Assembly: GCA_036346205.1 (NCBI GenBank)
Contig: JARFJB010001975.1
Span: forward strand, 1 to 64,000
DNA: 64,000 nt
Source: Vesta saturnalis
Lineage: Eukaryota; Arthropoda; Insecta; Coleoptera; Lampyridae
Direction of reading: 5' to 3'
Shown: positions 11,873 through 23,605 of the stretch, piece by piece
How positions within the stretch are numbered: position 1 is the stretch's first letter
How the letters are laid out: each line of letters begins with the position of its first letter
Notes under the pieces: model-generated
Told to the model about the DNA's origin: nothing
Database searches by the model: none
What the model saw: only the letters and a program-made list of their open reading frames with translations
Made by a program: the position numbers and the translations under genes

Positions 11873-12096
11873 ATGTTTTAAGCGCTGTTTCTTGTTTCAA
11901 AATTGAATTGGTTAATTTAAGGACCAGTTTGATACATTTATACATGAAATGGATAAATTGCATGAATTTGTTCCTTCTGAGCTTACGTATTTACAAAAAG
12001 TTGTTTCAAGTGCTCTTTTTTGTTTCACAATGGTATTGGTTAATTTAAGAGTCATATTTTGATAAATTTATACATGAAATGGATGAATTGCCAGAT
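11873..12096. repeat. Direct repeat at the palindrome centre
   Basis: A ~95-bp segment (CGCTGTTTCTTGTTTCAAAA through TTTATACATGAAATGGAT) occurs twice in the same orientation, at about 11880 and 12005. It occurs once in reverse complement at about 13145-13235. The region from 11965 to 13140 between the arms is otherwise asymmetric AT-rich sequence without a coding frame. Confidence 0.6.
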
Positions 12097-12509
12097 ATAA
12101 AACACAGCTGCGTCGAAAAAAAATTTTTTTTCTGAGAATTAGGTACAAATTTTAAATTTTCAAGAGCGCTTCTTTTGTAGGACTTTATTTATGCCCTCCC
12201 CTGCATCCCCACCTACACCCTGAGAAAACGGACGTCCACATCCAGTCGTCTTTTATCTCTTTCCATAGATATGCACATATATCTTTACTTCCATCACACA
12301 CTTTCAAACGTACACCACTTTTATAGTTCAAGTACACGTCTGTCGTTTACACAACAATAATTGCAATTATACATTTCATTCTAGAACAAATAATTTCAAG
12401 TTAAATATAATATTACAAATCATACTGATAATACTATATGGTTTATGCATTTTGCAATTGCAAGCTTTTTACTCATTCCGAGTACAATCCATTTAAAACG
12501 GGTTTGACT

Positions 12510-12510
<1 letters not shown>

Positions 12511-12574
<64 letters not shown>

Positions 12575-12697
12575 TGTGTGTGTGTGTGCGTGTGCGTGTG
12601 CGTGTGCGTGTGCGTGTGCGTGTGCGTGTGCGTGTGTTATGTGCGGTGGCTGTTGTGTGCGTGTGGTGTGCGTGTGCGTGTGTGTGTGTGTGTGTGT
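12511..12697. repeat. (TA)n-(TGCGTG)n compound microsatellite at the palindrome centre
   Basis: About 55 bp of TA dinucleotides (12511-12567), then (TG)n and about eight GCGTGT hexamers, then another (TG)n to 12697. It lies close to the centre of the inverted repeat. Apparent IYIYIY and CVCVCV frames across it are not genes. Confidence 0.9.
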
Positions 12698-13789
12698 AAA
12701 ATGTCCGATAGATATATAGTGAGAGTTAGGAACACTATTTAATAAAAAAACGTTAGAATTTTTTATAGAAACAAACATTACAAATACTTTGCCAATATGT
12801 TAAACATTTATTATATTACATCACATTTACTATTAATACTCAATTCATTTGGAAAATATTAAAATGTAAAGATACATTTACGTTTTATATCGAATTGTGA
12901 TGTATAATATTTCACAGTTAAGGAAGGCTTTCTTTAATAAAGAAATCGTTAGAAGTTTTGACATAAACAACATATTACAAATATTTCCGAAATAAGTAAA
13001 GGATTTTATTTTAGATCAGTATTTATCTTAATAATTTATTGATTTTGTACATTATTAAAATGTAAATATAAATTTACGCAAAATATCATGATAGTATTGT
13101 TAGTTGCATAACATTTCAAGGTTATAACTCAGAAGAAACACATGCATGCAGTTTCTCCATTTCATGTACAAATGTATCAATCCTTAAATTAACCAATTCA
13201 ATTTTGAAACAGGAAACAGCACTTAAAACATAACGTTTTTTAATTTGGTTTGATTAGGATTCCAAATTTACAATTTTTGATAGAGCGTGAATATTACTGC
13301 TTCAATAATTGTAGGATAATGAACGCAGATGTTTTGCTTTGAAAGCATTGTATGCATGTGTGAATGCGAACATTCTATATTAATCTTAGTCATCTTTGAA
13401 ACGGGATTTTCAAATACATGAATGCAATTGTGTCATTTGTATTCCATAAATACATGGCGTAAAGTTTTCAGATTTACATGCTTTTGGGAACTGTTTTGAC
13501 TTTTTTTTAACGCAAGCGTTTTTTCACTTTTAACTGTACTATATTTTTACACCTTCTTTATCTGCATGATATTTTACAATAAATAAATTTGTAGCGCAAC
13601 ATGCACTTAAAATTTGCAAAAAATGACTGCTTTACTTTGATGTAGAAATTTATACATGAGTACATGAGTAAGTCAAACTTCCAGATGTTTTCACACTTTT
13701 CTAGCGCAAATTGAACTATCACTCACATTTTTTTTAGTTGTAGTCAAATTTTTTTTTGGATAATGAGACCTTAAACTGCTTTCAGTCTG

Positions 13790-13980
13790 CTCCGTTGAGC
13801 TTTTCTGTGGGAAATAGTTACCGCTTCTGGGAAAAGGCTACCTGGTTTTTGAAAACGGGTACCGGTGTTAGGTCTGTGTTTAAGTTGTTTTCGGAAAACG
13901 GGTACCTGTTTTGAGCTGTTTTTTGAGCTATTTCTGCCTGTTGCTGGAAAACAGGTATCTGTTTTTGAGCTGATTGTATC
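13790..13980. repeat. Short minisatellite with GGAAAACGGGTACCTG motif
   Basis: Variants of GAAAACGGGTACCTGTTTT and GTTTTTGAGCTG recur about four times at 45- to 60-bp spacing. The stretch lies in the right-arm spacer with no counterpart in the left arm. The 13260-13790 stretch before it is AT-rich and featureless. Confidence 0.5.
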
Positions 13981-14841
13981 AAAGTTTATACTATTCACAT
14001 TTTCGGTGTTTACAATGTTCTGCCGAACAATTTACAAATTGTTGTTGGCTTTAACCAACTCACTGCATGAACGTTGCAAATATTCGCTATACTAAAATTG
14101 AATTTGTCTTAATTAATTAATAAAACAAGAATATTTCTATTAAACCACATAAATTTAAATTTTTTATTAGTATAGGTACTGTTTATAAAACAGACACTCG
14201 TAATTATGTCACAAAAAATGAACTGTCCTTAACAATGTTCCGTTTAATAGTATTGAATAAAGCAATATCAAATTATTTTCTTGTAAATTCAACAACTGGT
14301 GATATCGATAAACATAACCAACATTAATAAATTGCTTAAATGTCAAATTTTACTAACTTCCGTCAAGCCTGTCAATTATCGTCATCACTGTTTAAATTAT
14401 CGAGATATGACGGTACCTTTAACTAAAAATGTAAAAATAACGTTGTTTTGGACATGTATTTCATAAGAAAAGGTGTAAAGTAAAGTTTCCTTAAACATAT
14501 TTTATTATTTTATACTTCATATATTTTTTTTATGTTTCTGAAAGCTTACAATTTACTAACCATTTTACCGCAGTTTAGCGGTGTTTTTACAATAGTGTGC
14601 GTAAAAATGAAGTTACACTTGACGTTCACAAGATTGTAATGTCAATTTTACGTTTCAGCAAACCAAAACTATATATTGATGTATTATGAGTGTACAATCA
14701 AATAAATATTATGTTAGGATAAGCATTTGTATAAAATGAGTTGCATACATGCCTGGTGCTAATGTGCACGGTATGTTCCAGTTTTTGAAATAATGAATAA
14801 ATATGAAAAGATATCCAACAAGGTGATGATAAGTTTCATCA

Positions 14842-14844
<3 letters not shown>

Positions 14845-14878
<34 letters not shown>

Positions 14879-14879
14879 A
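14845..14879. repeat. (TC)n microsatellite within a right-arm insertion
   Basis: A run of TC dinucleotides, broken once, inside a ~0.3-kb block (about 14709-15030) that is absent from the matching position in the left arm (about 11120). The rest of the block has no recognisable features. Confidence 0.8.
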
Positions 14880-15411
14880 ACAACCCCAATCATTTTTTTT
14901 TGTTTCTAAGAACTACAGCTATCTGTATTTGGGAAAAGTGATCCAGTTCTTCTTCGAAATACTCATAAAAGCGTTGAGGTAATACATGTGGATACGATAT
15001 GTACATAGATGTCAGTTAATAAATTTTTATCTATTAAAATTTCATTACAATTTTTTCATATAAATGATATACATGAGCCAAAGCGCAGTGACAAGTGTTT
15101 TGTGTATGAAGAAAACAGCGTGCATTAAGGTTGGGTAAAGTAGGTTTTTCTTCAAACACAGTAATACGTTGTTTTAAAAATTTTTGAATATAATTGGCTT
15201 TCTCTCGTCCTTTAACGTACACCTCATCTGTTGTTGATATGAAATCACTAAGTATACGAGGGAATGGACGTGGAGAGGTATATCCATATTCCCACTTGAT
15301 AAAGTGGTGGTTGTGAATTAACCAGTTAGCTTGTTTTTGAAATTCACTATCCAAGGTGTGCCATGGAAATGGAGGCTCGAATACATAATGAGCAGCTTGC
15401 TCTCCATTATA

Positions 15412-17132
15412 CAGTGCTAGTCAAAAGTCCCCTCCCCCCCTTGTATCTTTTGAACGGTTTCAATTATGCTAATGAAATTTGGAGGGTGAATATAAACGGA
15501 TATAAGCTTTTCAACTAGTCATGACAAGTGACGTAATAGTCATGTATGACGTCACAGGGCCACAGTGACCAATAATTTTGAATAGTACCTTATAGCAAGT
15601 TTGAAAGGTATTAAAATTACCTATTCAGTCATACTAATTTTGTTAGGGTTTAGGTTGGTTTTGATAGAACAATTAAATAAATACTAAAATTATAGTTTGG
15701 CATTTGATTAATCAAGATTGTAATGTCTGCCTCTGGTTAACTGTCAAAAAAGTTGACGTTTTTTTAATTCTCTCGTTGTTTTTACTTTGATAAGTTTTCA
15801 TACCTTGACTATTCAGTTTAATTATTCTTTAACGCTACGTTTAAGTGTCTACATAGACAAAATGGTAGGTACGGTAGCCGACAAAGTAGCAGCTATCTTA
15901 ATAATTGGTGAATGTAGAAACAATTCCCATGCAGCGGAACGTCTTTTTAATGAGAGGTATCCCGATCGCCCTATATCGAGGACTTATTTGATGGAGCTTC
16001 TTCAGAAGTTTGAAGCAACCGGTAGTGTTCAAGATGTCAAACGATCTGGTCGACCAACAATTAGTGACGACAAAAAAATCGACATAATTGCAGAAGTGGT
16101 AGTACATCCTACTTCTTCTACAGCCCAAGTTGCGTCTATCTGTGAAGTCAGTCTAAGGACAGTACATAGGGTGTTGGCTAAAAACAAATTTCATCCATAC
16201 AAATTAAAAATGGTGCACCAACTTTCAGATGATGACCCCGACCGAAGATTAGAATTCTGTGAAAATATATCCAATCAAATTATTCAACACCCAGACTACA
16301 TAAAATCAATTTGTTTTAGTGACGAAAGTACTTTCTTCCTCAATGGAAACGTTAACACACAAACTGTGAGATATTGGAGTGACACAAGTCCTCATATCTT
16401 TCGTGAAAAACATACTCAATTTCCAGAAAAAGTAAATGTTTGGGAAACCACATAGTTGGACCTGTTTTTCTCAATGCTAACTTAACCGGTGAAGTGTATC
16501 TGGAGATGTTACAAAACGCAATTGAACCGTTAATTCTTGAAATTTTGGAAGATAATCTAGATGAATTCGGCAACTTGGAAATAACGTTCCAACAAGATGG
16601 TGCTCTTGCACACTATTATGATGCAGTAAGATATTACTTGGATGAAGAATATCGTGGCAGATGAATTGGACGACGAGGTCCGATAGAATGGCCAGCTCGG
16701 TCACCAGACCTGACAACATTAGATTTTTTTCTGTGGGGGTACTTACAATCTAAGGTTTACGCTACAGCACCTGGCAGTATGCACATTTTGAAACAAAGAA
16801 TTGTTGAAGAATGTAGAACAATTAATAATAAGTGGAGCACATTTTCAATATTTACTATAAGAATTGGTCCTTGAATCTTGATTAATTAAATGCCAAACTA
16901 TAATTTTAGTGTTTATTTAATGTTTCTATCAACATCAACCTAAACCCTAACAAAATTAGTAGTACTGAATAGGTAATTTTAATACCTTTCAAACGAGATG
17001 TCACTTGCCATAAGGTACTATTTAAAATTATTGGTCACTGTGGCCCTGTGGCGTCATATATGACTATTACGGCACTTGTCATGACTAGTTGAGAAGCTTA
17101 TATCCGTTTATATTCACTTTTGACTAGCACTG
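15412..17132 (+). mobile_element. DD41D (rosa-like) mariner inserted at a TA inside the 149-aa gene
   Basis: The 17-bp ends CAGTGCTAGTCAAAAGT and its exact reverse complement are flanked by TA on both sides (15410-15411 and 17133-17134), the mariner target duplication. The terminal inverted repeats extend inward about 300 bp on the left (to ~15720) and about 260 bp on the right (from ~16875). The right one lacks roughly 65 bp near its tip, including a C-run. The spacing of the last two catalytic Asp codons gives DD41D, the rosa group, in which long inverted repeats are known. Confidence 0.9.
15862..16874 (+). pseudogene. DD41D mariner transposase, broken
   Basis: I choose ATG 15862 (MVGTVADKVAAILIIGE) because the helix-turn-helix region follows directly; the frame is open upstream to 15787. 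The protein shows a DNA-binding half (RNNSHAAERLFNERYPDRP, SGRPTISDDK), then FSDESTFFLNG with the first catalytic Asp. Near 16440 a deletion removes a few residues after VNVW and shifts the frame. The second frame carries FQQDGALAHYY (second Asp), a TGA in place of a Trp codon at 16662, and SPDLTTLDFFLWG (third Asp, 41 residues after the second). The C-terminus is shortened and ends at TGA 16872. Not functional as read. Confidence 0.9.
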
Positions 17133-17419
17133 TATATCACTAGTTCCTTAGGTGTAAATATACTTCTTGCTGTTTTGAATCGTTGCACATCAATTATAAT
17201 AAACATTACTTGTCTATATTTGCCTGGCTGTCTTGGTTAGCGCGTAGTACATAACTATGCAATCGTGCAGTATTTCTACATGCTACATTTAAACAAATAG
17301 AACTAATTTTCTGATTAGGTTTACACGCACTATTACAATAGTAAATACATAAGCGATTTTACTGTGCAAGAACAGTGCTTTTACATATACACTTTTTAGA
17401 AAGACATGATGTCGAAGCG

Positions 17420-17813
17420 AATGATATGTGATTGAAAAAAGGAAAAGGCCACGCATTTCATTACCTCCCCCGGGAGGGCGGTCAGCTCGAGCTTTCCGAG
17501 CTCCTTCAGCCGCAATCATGGATTCCCAGCATACATACATACACTACGTATATATCCACGGTGGGATTAAGGATAGGTGTGGTCAGGATAGGATCGGAAG
17601 GAACGGAGTTAGGGTTCTGAGGGGAAAATACTACCCCAGCATTTGCCTAAGTAGCCGCACATGGTGTGCATATACGCAGAGATCATGCCGCTACATGTGT
17701 ATGAGGAAACCCCCGTAAAATAACCTCATACAAGGTAGACGGTAACGGGAATCGAACCCATTAGCTCCCGAATGCTACGCAGGTCGTGTCACCACTACGC
17801 TACCAGCTCGGTG
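17420..17813 (-). mobile_element. tRNA-derived SINE (right-arm copy, longer)
   Basis: Reverse-complement partner of 10243-10476 with the same tRNA-like head (box B complement near 17749). The body continues about 160 bp further, through CCCACCGTGGATATATACG and a GC-rich stretch, CTCCCGGGGGAGG. Because the same SINE is at the same place in both arms, it was already present before the arms separated. Confidence 0.7.
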
Positions 17814-18186
17814 TGATATGTGATTATAAAATTTCAACTTATATAGATGGGTAGACTCCACGAGGATACCCGAACAACACCGACCATGTACAAAGTCCGA
17901 CAATACTCACCTTGACCTATGCATGCACAAAGCCAGTTACATGAGTCATTGGTTAAGAATGCTTGTTTTGTTATTTCTAAGAACCTTGAAGAGCCTAACA
18001 TAAGAACTGTAATATGACACCTTCTCAATACCTTGTTAATAAACTTTAACCTTGAACGTTGATTTGTATGAATTGTAATATGATACCAATAAATTTTAAC
18101 CTTGAAGAGCTTAGCCAATATATAAAAACCTTCAGGCACCATATTATGCGCTACATTTTTTTAGTCTCATCAATAGCAACTCTTCG

Positions 18187-18290
18187 TAAATCGTAAGGGA
18201 GGTATGCACTTAAAGTTATCGTTTTCAATGATAATATGTTTACCATACTTCGTGTCGATAGTATTCATATCAATCACTTTACATTTGTTA
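18187..18290 (-). pseudogene. Remnant of the 100-aa gene in the right arm
   Basis: On the minus strand this stretch encodes VKVIDMNTIDTKYGK followed by a related strand-rich segment, matching residues about 31-52 of the protein at 4996-5298. Sequence before and after is replaced by unrelated arm sequence, so the gene is truncated at both ends. The surviving core is nearly identical to the left-arm protein. Confidence 0.7.
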
Positions 18291-19139
18291 TGGCAGAGAG
18301 GAGAGTGTGCTTTGAGAATTGCAACAGCAAGCTAATTTGCATCTGATGATGAATAACTGCTACCATCAGGAGTTGTCAATTTTTTATATCGCCCCAAGAA
18401 TATTATTGCTGCTTGTATTATAACGACTTTACTTGCTCGCAATTGTACTACCACTAAACACTGTTGAAGAATTGATTCATGTGTAATTTACATATGGTGG
18501 GGTTGCAGTATGACCTTGGTCTACTTTTAGCATAGACAACAACCTATCATTCTTTTTGGATCCATAAACTGATTTGATTTTTATATTTCTAAGAAATGTG
18601 ATATGATACTCCCGCGGGTCTATAATCTTTCAGTTTGAGCACTCTATTCTTAGATTTCTAAGAATTGTAATATATCATTTGACCTTGGTTTACTTCTTAG
18701 GATAGACAACAACAACAATCTGTCATTCTTCTTGTTTCCATACACTGATTCTATTTTTATATTTCCAAGAAATGTAATATGATACACCTGCAAGTCATTA
18801 GTCATTACCCTTTGACCTTAAAAACTCTATATTTAGATTTCTAAGAATTGTAATATAATTGGCTAGCAATATCTATTCTTAGCTTTAAATTTTGATCTAA
18901 ATGTGTCCTTGATGTGAGTACTCCTTACAACATGCTTAAACTCGTTAAATACCCACCTTGTCCTACTTTTAGTTTAGAAAACTAATTCACCTTCACACAA
19001 TTTAGTCTTGATCTACTTTATAGCATACATACATAACAACCTGTCATTCTGCATGCTTCCATGAACTGATTCTATTTTTAGATTTCTAAGAATTGTAATA
19101 TGATCATGATGATGATGACCATGCAATTTATATTTTTAG

Positions 19140-19800
19140 CTTTTTTATTTTCTTGTTAGAAAAATTGCTTAAACAGTATTTCTATCACCTACTAAGGGAG
19201 CTGTCCCAATTTGATATGTGTGTTAGATACGTTGAAAAGTCGACAGTGGGTGTTGGGGCGGGTTTTTAAATAATTTTTTGGCAAATTCTTCCCCGTTTTC
19301 GAGAAAAAATGATTTTTTTTATTTGAAAAGGCTGGAATTAGAAAAATCTGCTTAAAAAATATTTCCATCACCCCCTCGGGGTAGATTTTACATTAGTGGC
19401 AGCTGACGCAATTTGATATATGTGTTAGATAAGTTGAAAAGTCCACTGCGGGTGTTGGGGTGGTTTTTTAATATATGTTTGGCAAATTCTGGCCTGTTTT
19501 CGAGAAAAACTGATTTTTGGTGCTTGAAAAGGCTGGACTGCTTAAAAAATATTTCTATCATATACTAGGGGTAGTTTTTACATTAGGGGTAGCTATCCCA
19601 ATTTGATATATGTGTTAGATACGTCGAAAAATCGCCAGGGGCTGTTGGGGGGTTTTCAAACTAATTTTTCGCAAATCCTGTCCCATTTTCGAGAGAAATT
19701 AATTATTTTGTTTGAAAAGGCTAGACTTAGAGAAATCTGCTTAAAAAATATTTCTATCACCTACTAGGGGTAGCTTTTACATTAGGGGTAGCTGCTTCAT
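19140..19800. repeat. ~190-bp tandem repeat in right arm
   Basis: Reverse-complement counterpart of the left-arm repeats. 'caatttgatatgtgtgttag' and its variants recur at about 19208, 19410 and 19600, each followed by CGACAGTGGGTGTTGGGG-like sequence and an oppositely oriented CGAGAAAAA. Three units are visible. Confidence 0.8.
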
Positions 19801-20159
19801 GCATTACTTTCGTCATGTTTGCCTATAAAGAGTTTACTGAATCATGTACACGCAAAGAGAGTAAATAATATTTGATCTTGACCACTCTATTTTTAGACTT
19901 CTAAGAATTGTAATATGATGGCATTGCAATTCCTATTTTTAGCTTTTGACCTTGACATGCAAATTTCCCGCCAAAACGTTTGACCGCAGAGTGACCTTGA
20001 AATATGATGATGATGGTGACATTGCAATTTCTATTTTTAGCGAAATCCAAAAATTTAAATTTCCCGCCAACAGTTCGAACTTGAAGAGATCGAAAAGCTT
20101 ACATTTCTCACCACCAGACGGCGAGTGGCCTTGAACTGTTCCAGAACCGGCCCCTAACC

Positions 20160-23100
20160 AATACTCACGTTCATACGTACACACGCCACACGTACACACG
20201 TACACACGTACACACGTACACACGTACACACGTACAAACGTACAAACGTACACACGTACACACGGACACACGTACACACGTACACACGTACACACGTACA
20301 CACGTACACACGTACACACGTACACACGTACACACGTACACACGTACACGTACACACGTGCACACGTACACACATACACACGTACACACGTACACACGTA
20401 CACACGTACACACGTACACACGTACACACGTACACACGTACACTCATACACACGTCCACACGTTCACACGACACGTACACGACACACGCATACGTACCAC
20501 GTCCACACGTACACACGTACACACGTACACACGACACGACACGTACACGTACACACGTATCACGACACGACACGTACGCACGACAAGTCACACGTACACG
20601 ACACACCACACGTACGTACACGTACACACGTACCCACGTACATGTACACGACACTCATACACACGTCCACACGTTACACGTACATACGTACACGACGTAC
20701 ATACGACACGTCCACACGTACACACGTACGTACGTACACACGTACACGACACGTACCCACGATACATGTACACACGTACACTCATACACACGTCCACACG
20801 TTCACACGTACAACGTACCCACACGTACACGTACACGTCCCACACGTCACACGCACACCCACACACGTACACAAGTACACGTACACACGTACACGTACAC
20901 ACGTACAAACGTACACACGCACACAGGTACACACGTAACACACACGTACACACGCACACGTCACGTACACACGTACACAGTACACGTACACTCTACACAC
21001 GTCACACGTTCACACGTACACACACACGTACACACGTACAGTACACACGTCCACACGTACACACGTACACGCACACGCACACAGACACAGTACACACGTA
21101 ACACGACACGTACCTACCACGTCACACGCACACGTACACAAGTACACACGTACGTACGTACACGTCACACGTACCCACGTAACAGTACACACGTACACCA
21201 CACACGTCCACACGTTCACACGTACAACGACACGACACTACCCACACGTACACGTACACACGTACACAGTACACGTACACGTACACTCACACACGTCCAC
21301 ACGTTCGCACGTCACACGACACGACACGTCACACGTCACGTACACACGTAACACGCACACGCACACGTACACACGTACACTACACTACGTACACACGCAC
21401 ACGTACACGACACAGTACAACGTCACACGTCACACTACACGTACGTACGACACACGTACACACGTACCCACGATACATGTACACGTACACTCATACACAC
21501 GTCCACACGTTACACGACATACGACACGTACACGTACATACGTACACGTCCACACGTACACGTACGTACGTACACACGTACACGACACGTACCCACGTAT
21601 ACATGTACACGTACACTCAACACACGTCCACACGTTCACACGACAACGTACCCGTACACACGTCACACGTCACACGTACACACGTACACGCACACCACAC
21701 ACAGTACACGTACACACGTACACACGTACAAACGTACACACGACAGTAACGCACACGACACAGTACACACGTACACGACACGTACACACGTACACACGTA
21801 CACGTACACACTACAGTACCATACACTACATACACACGTCACACGTACACGTACACAACATACACGTACACACGTACAGTACACACGTCACAAGTACCTA
21901 CACACGTCACACGTCACACGACACACAGTACAACGTACACGTCATACACGTACACACACACACGTACGACACGTACACAGTAACACGTACACAGTACACA
22001 CGTACACGTACACAGTACACACGTACCCACGTAACAGTACACGTACACTCATACACACGTCCACACGTTCACACGTACAACGTACACACGTACACGTAAC
22101 ACGTACACACGTACGACACACGTAACACGTACACACGTACACGTACACTCACTACACACGTCCACACGTTCGCACGTACACACGTACACGTACACACGTA
22201 CTACACACGTCCACACGTACACACGTACACACGTACACACGCACACGTACACACGTACACACGTACACGTATCACGTACACACGTACACGTACCACGTAC
22301 ACAAGTACACACGTAACACGTACACACCTACACGTACGTACGTACACGTACACGTACCCACGTATACATGTACACGTACCATACACACGTCCACACGTTC
22401 ACACGTACATACGTACACGTACACACGTACATACGTACACACGTCCACACGTACACACGTACGTACGTACACACGTACACACGTACACACGTACCCACGT
22501 ATACATGTACACACGTACACTCATACACACGTCCACACGTTCACACGTACATACGTACCCGTACACACGTACATACGTACACACGTCCACACGTACACAC
22601 GTACACACGCACACCTACACACGTACACAAGTACACACGTACACACGTAGACACGTACACACGTACAAACGTACACACGCACACAGGTACACACGTACAC
22701 CGTACACACGTACACACGTACACGTACACACGTACACGTACACATGTACACACGTACACTCATACACACGTCCACACGTTACACGTACACACTACACGTA
22801 CACGTACATAGACACACGTCCACAGTACACACGTACACGTACACACGCACACGCACACATGTACACACGTCACACGTATACACGTACACACGTAACACGT
22901 ACGCACGTACACAGTCACACGTACACAGTACACACGTACGTACGTACACATGTACACACGTACCCACGTATACATGTACACACGTACACTCATACACACG
23001 TCCACACGTTCACACGTACATACGTACACACGTACACACGTACACACGTACACACGTACACACGTACACACGTACACACGTACACACGTACACACGTACA

Positions 23101-23605
23101 CTCATACACACGTCCACACGTTCGCACGTACACACGTACACGTACACACGTACATACGTACACACGTCCACACGTACACACGTACACACGTACACACGCA
23201 CACGTACACACGTACACACGTACACACGTATACACGTACACACGTACACACGTACGCACGTACACAAGTACACACGTACACAAGTACACACGTACGTACG
23301 TACACACGTACACACGTACCCACGTATACATGTACACACGTACACTCATACACACGTCCACACGTTCACACGTACATACGTACACGTACACACGTACATA
23401 CGTACACACGTCCACACGTACACACGTACACACGTACACACGTACACACGTACACACGTACACACGTACACACGTACACACGTACACACGTACACACGTA
23501 CATACGTACACACGTACACGTACACACGTACACACGTACACACGTACACACGTACACACGTACACACGTACACACGTACACACGTACACGCGTACACACG
23601 TACAA
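20160..23605. repeat. CGTACACA tandem array (right), with higher-order repeat
   Basis: About 3.4 kb of the same octamer as at 661-1790, again as CGTACACA on the plus strand. Superimposed is a higher-order unit marked by ACTCATACACACGTCCACAC followed by GTTCACACGTACA. It recurs at roughly 100- to 240-bp intervals (about 20450, 20655, 20790, 21490, 21620, 22050, 22395, 22525, 22760, 22990, 23100, 23345), often preceded by CCCACGTATACATGTACA. Frames of up to 369 codons (Thr/His/Tyr or Cys/Val) across it are repeat artefacts. The 20900-22300 part has many short deletions; the 22950-23600 part is more regular. Confidence 0.95.

Larger units (their letters stand above)
1858..11965 (+). repeat. Left arm of an ~18-kb giant inverted repeat
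   Basis: Starting at the end motif GGGGCCGGTTCTGG (1860), this arm matches the reverse complement of 13140-20155 in collinear blocks: 1858-2140 with 19870-20155; the ~190-bp repeats 2215-2860 with 19140-19800; 4250-5300 with 18180-18990; 5370-5740 with 17818-18180; the SINE at 10243 with the one ending near 17813; the 149-aa gene 10668-11115 with 15034-17206; 11120-11850 with 13982-14710; and 11855-11965 with 13140-13260. The arm is lengthened by two later insertions, at 3102-4250 and 5739-10230. By eye the arms are clearly homologous but carry many substitutions and indels, so they are not a recent assembly artefact. Confidence 0.85.
15034..17206 (-). pseudogene. 149-aa gene family, frame intact but split by a mariner
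   Basis: The start ATG is at 17206-17204 and the first 24 codons run to 17135. There a DD41D mariner (15412-17132 with its TA duplication) is inserted, and codons 25-149 run from 15411 to the stop at 15034. Ignoring the mariner and one TA copy, the two parts total 450 bp in one frame with no stop. Visible motifs are IIIDVQRFKT near the start, VFEPPFPWHTLD, a WLIHNHHFIKWEYG stretch, VYVKGREKANYI and a C-terminal CHCALAHVYHLYEK. The early acidic residue and later His/Cys cluster faintly recall DEDD-type nucleases, but that is inference. I recall similar uncharacterised ORFs in insect repeats. Function unknown. Confidence 0.6.
13140..20155 (-). repeat. Right arm of the giant inverted repeat
   Basis: Reverse-complement counterpart of 1858-11965, ending at CCAGAACCGGCCCC (about 20140-20153). 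It lacks the piggyBac-related piece and the LINE found in the left arm. It carries instead a DD41D mariner (15412-17132), a ~0.3-kb insert with a (TC)n tract (about 14709-15030), and a minisatellite-bearing spacer near the centre (13260-13980). The different insertions in each arm show that the arms have evolved independently since the inverted structure formed. Confidence 0.85.

Noticed and set aside
12438..12742. Frames encoding IYIYIY and CVCVCV runs
   Set aside because: They are translations of the (TA)n-(TGCGTG)n microsatellite.
20160..23605. Possible CRISPR array because of regular repeats
   Set aside because: There are no unique spacers between repeats, the unit is 8 bp, and the context is eukaryotic.
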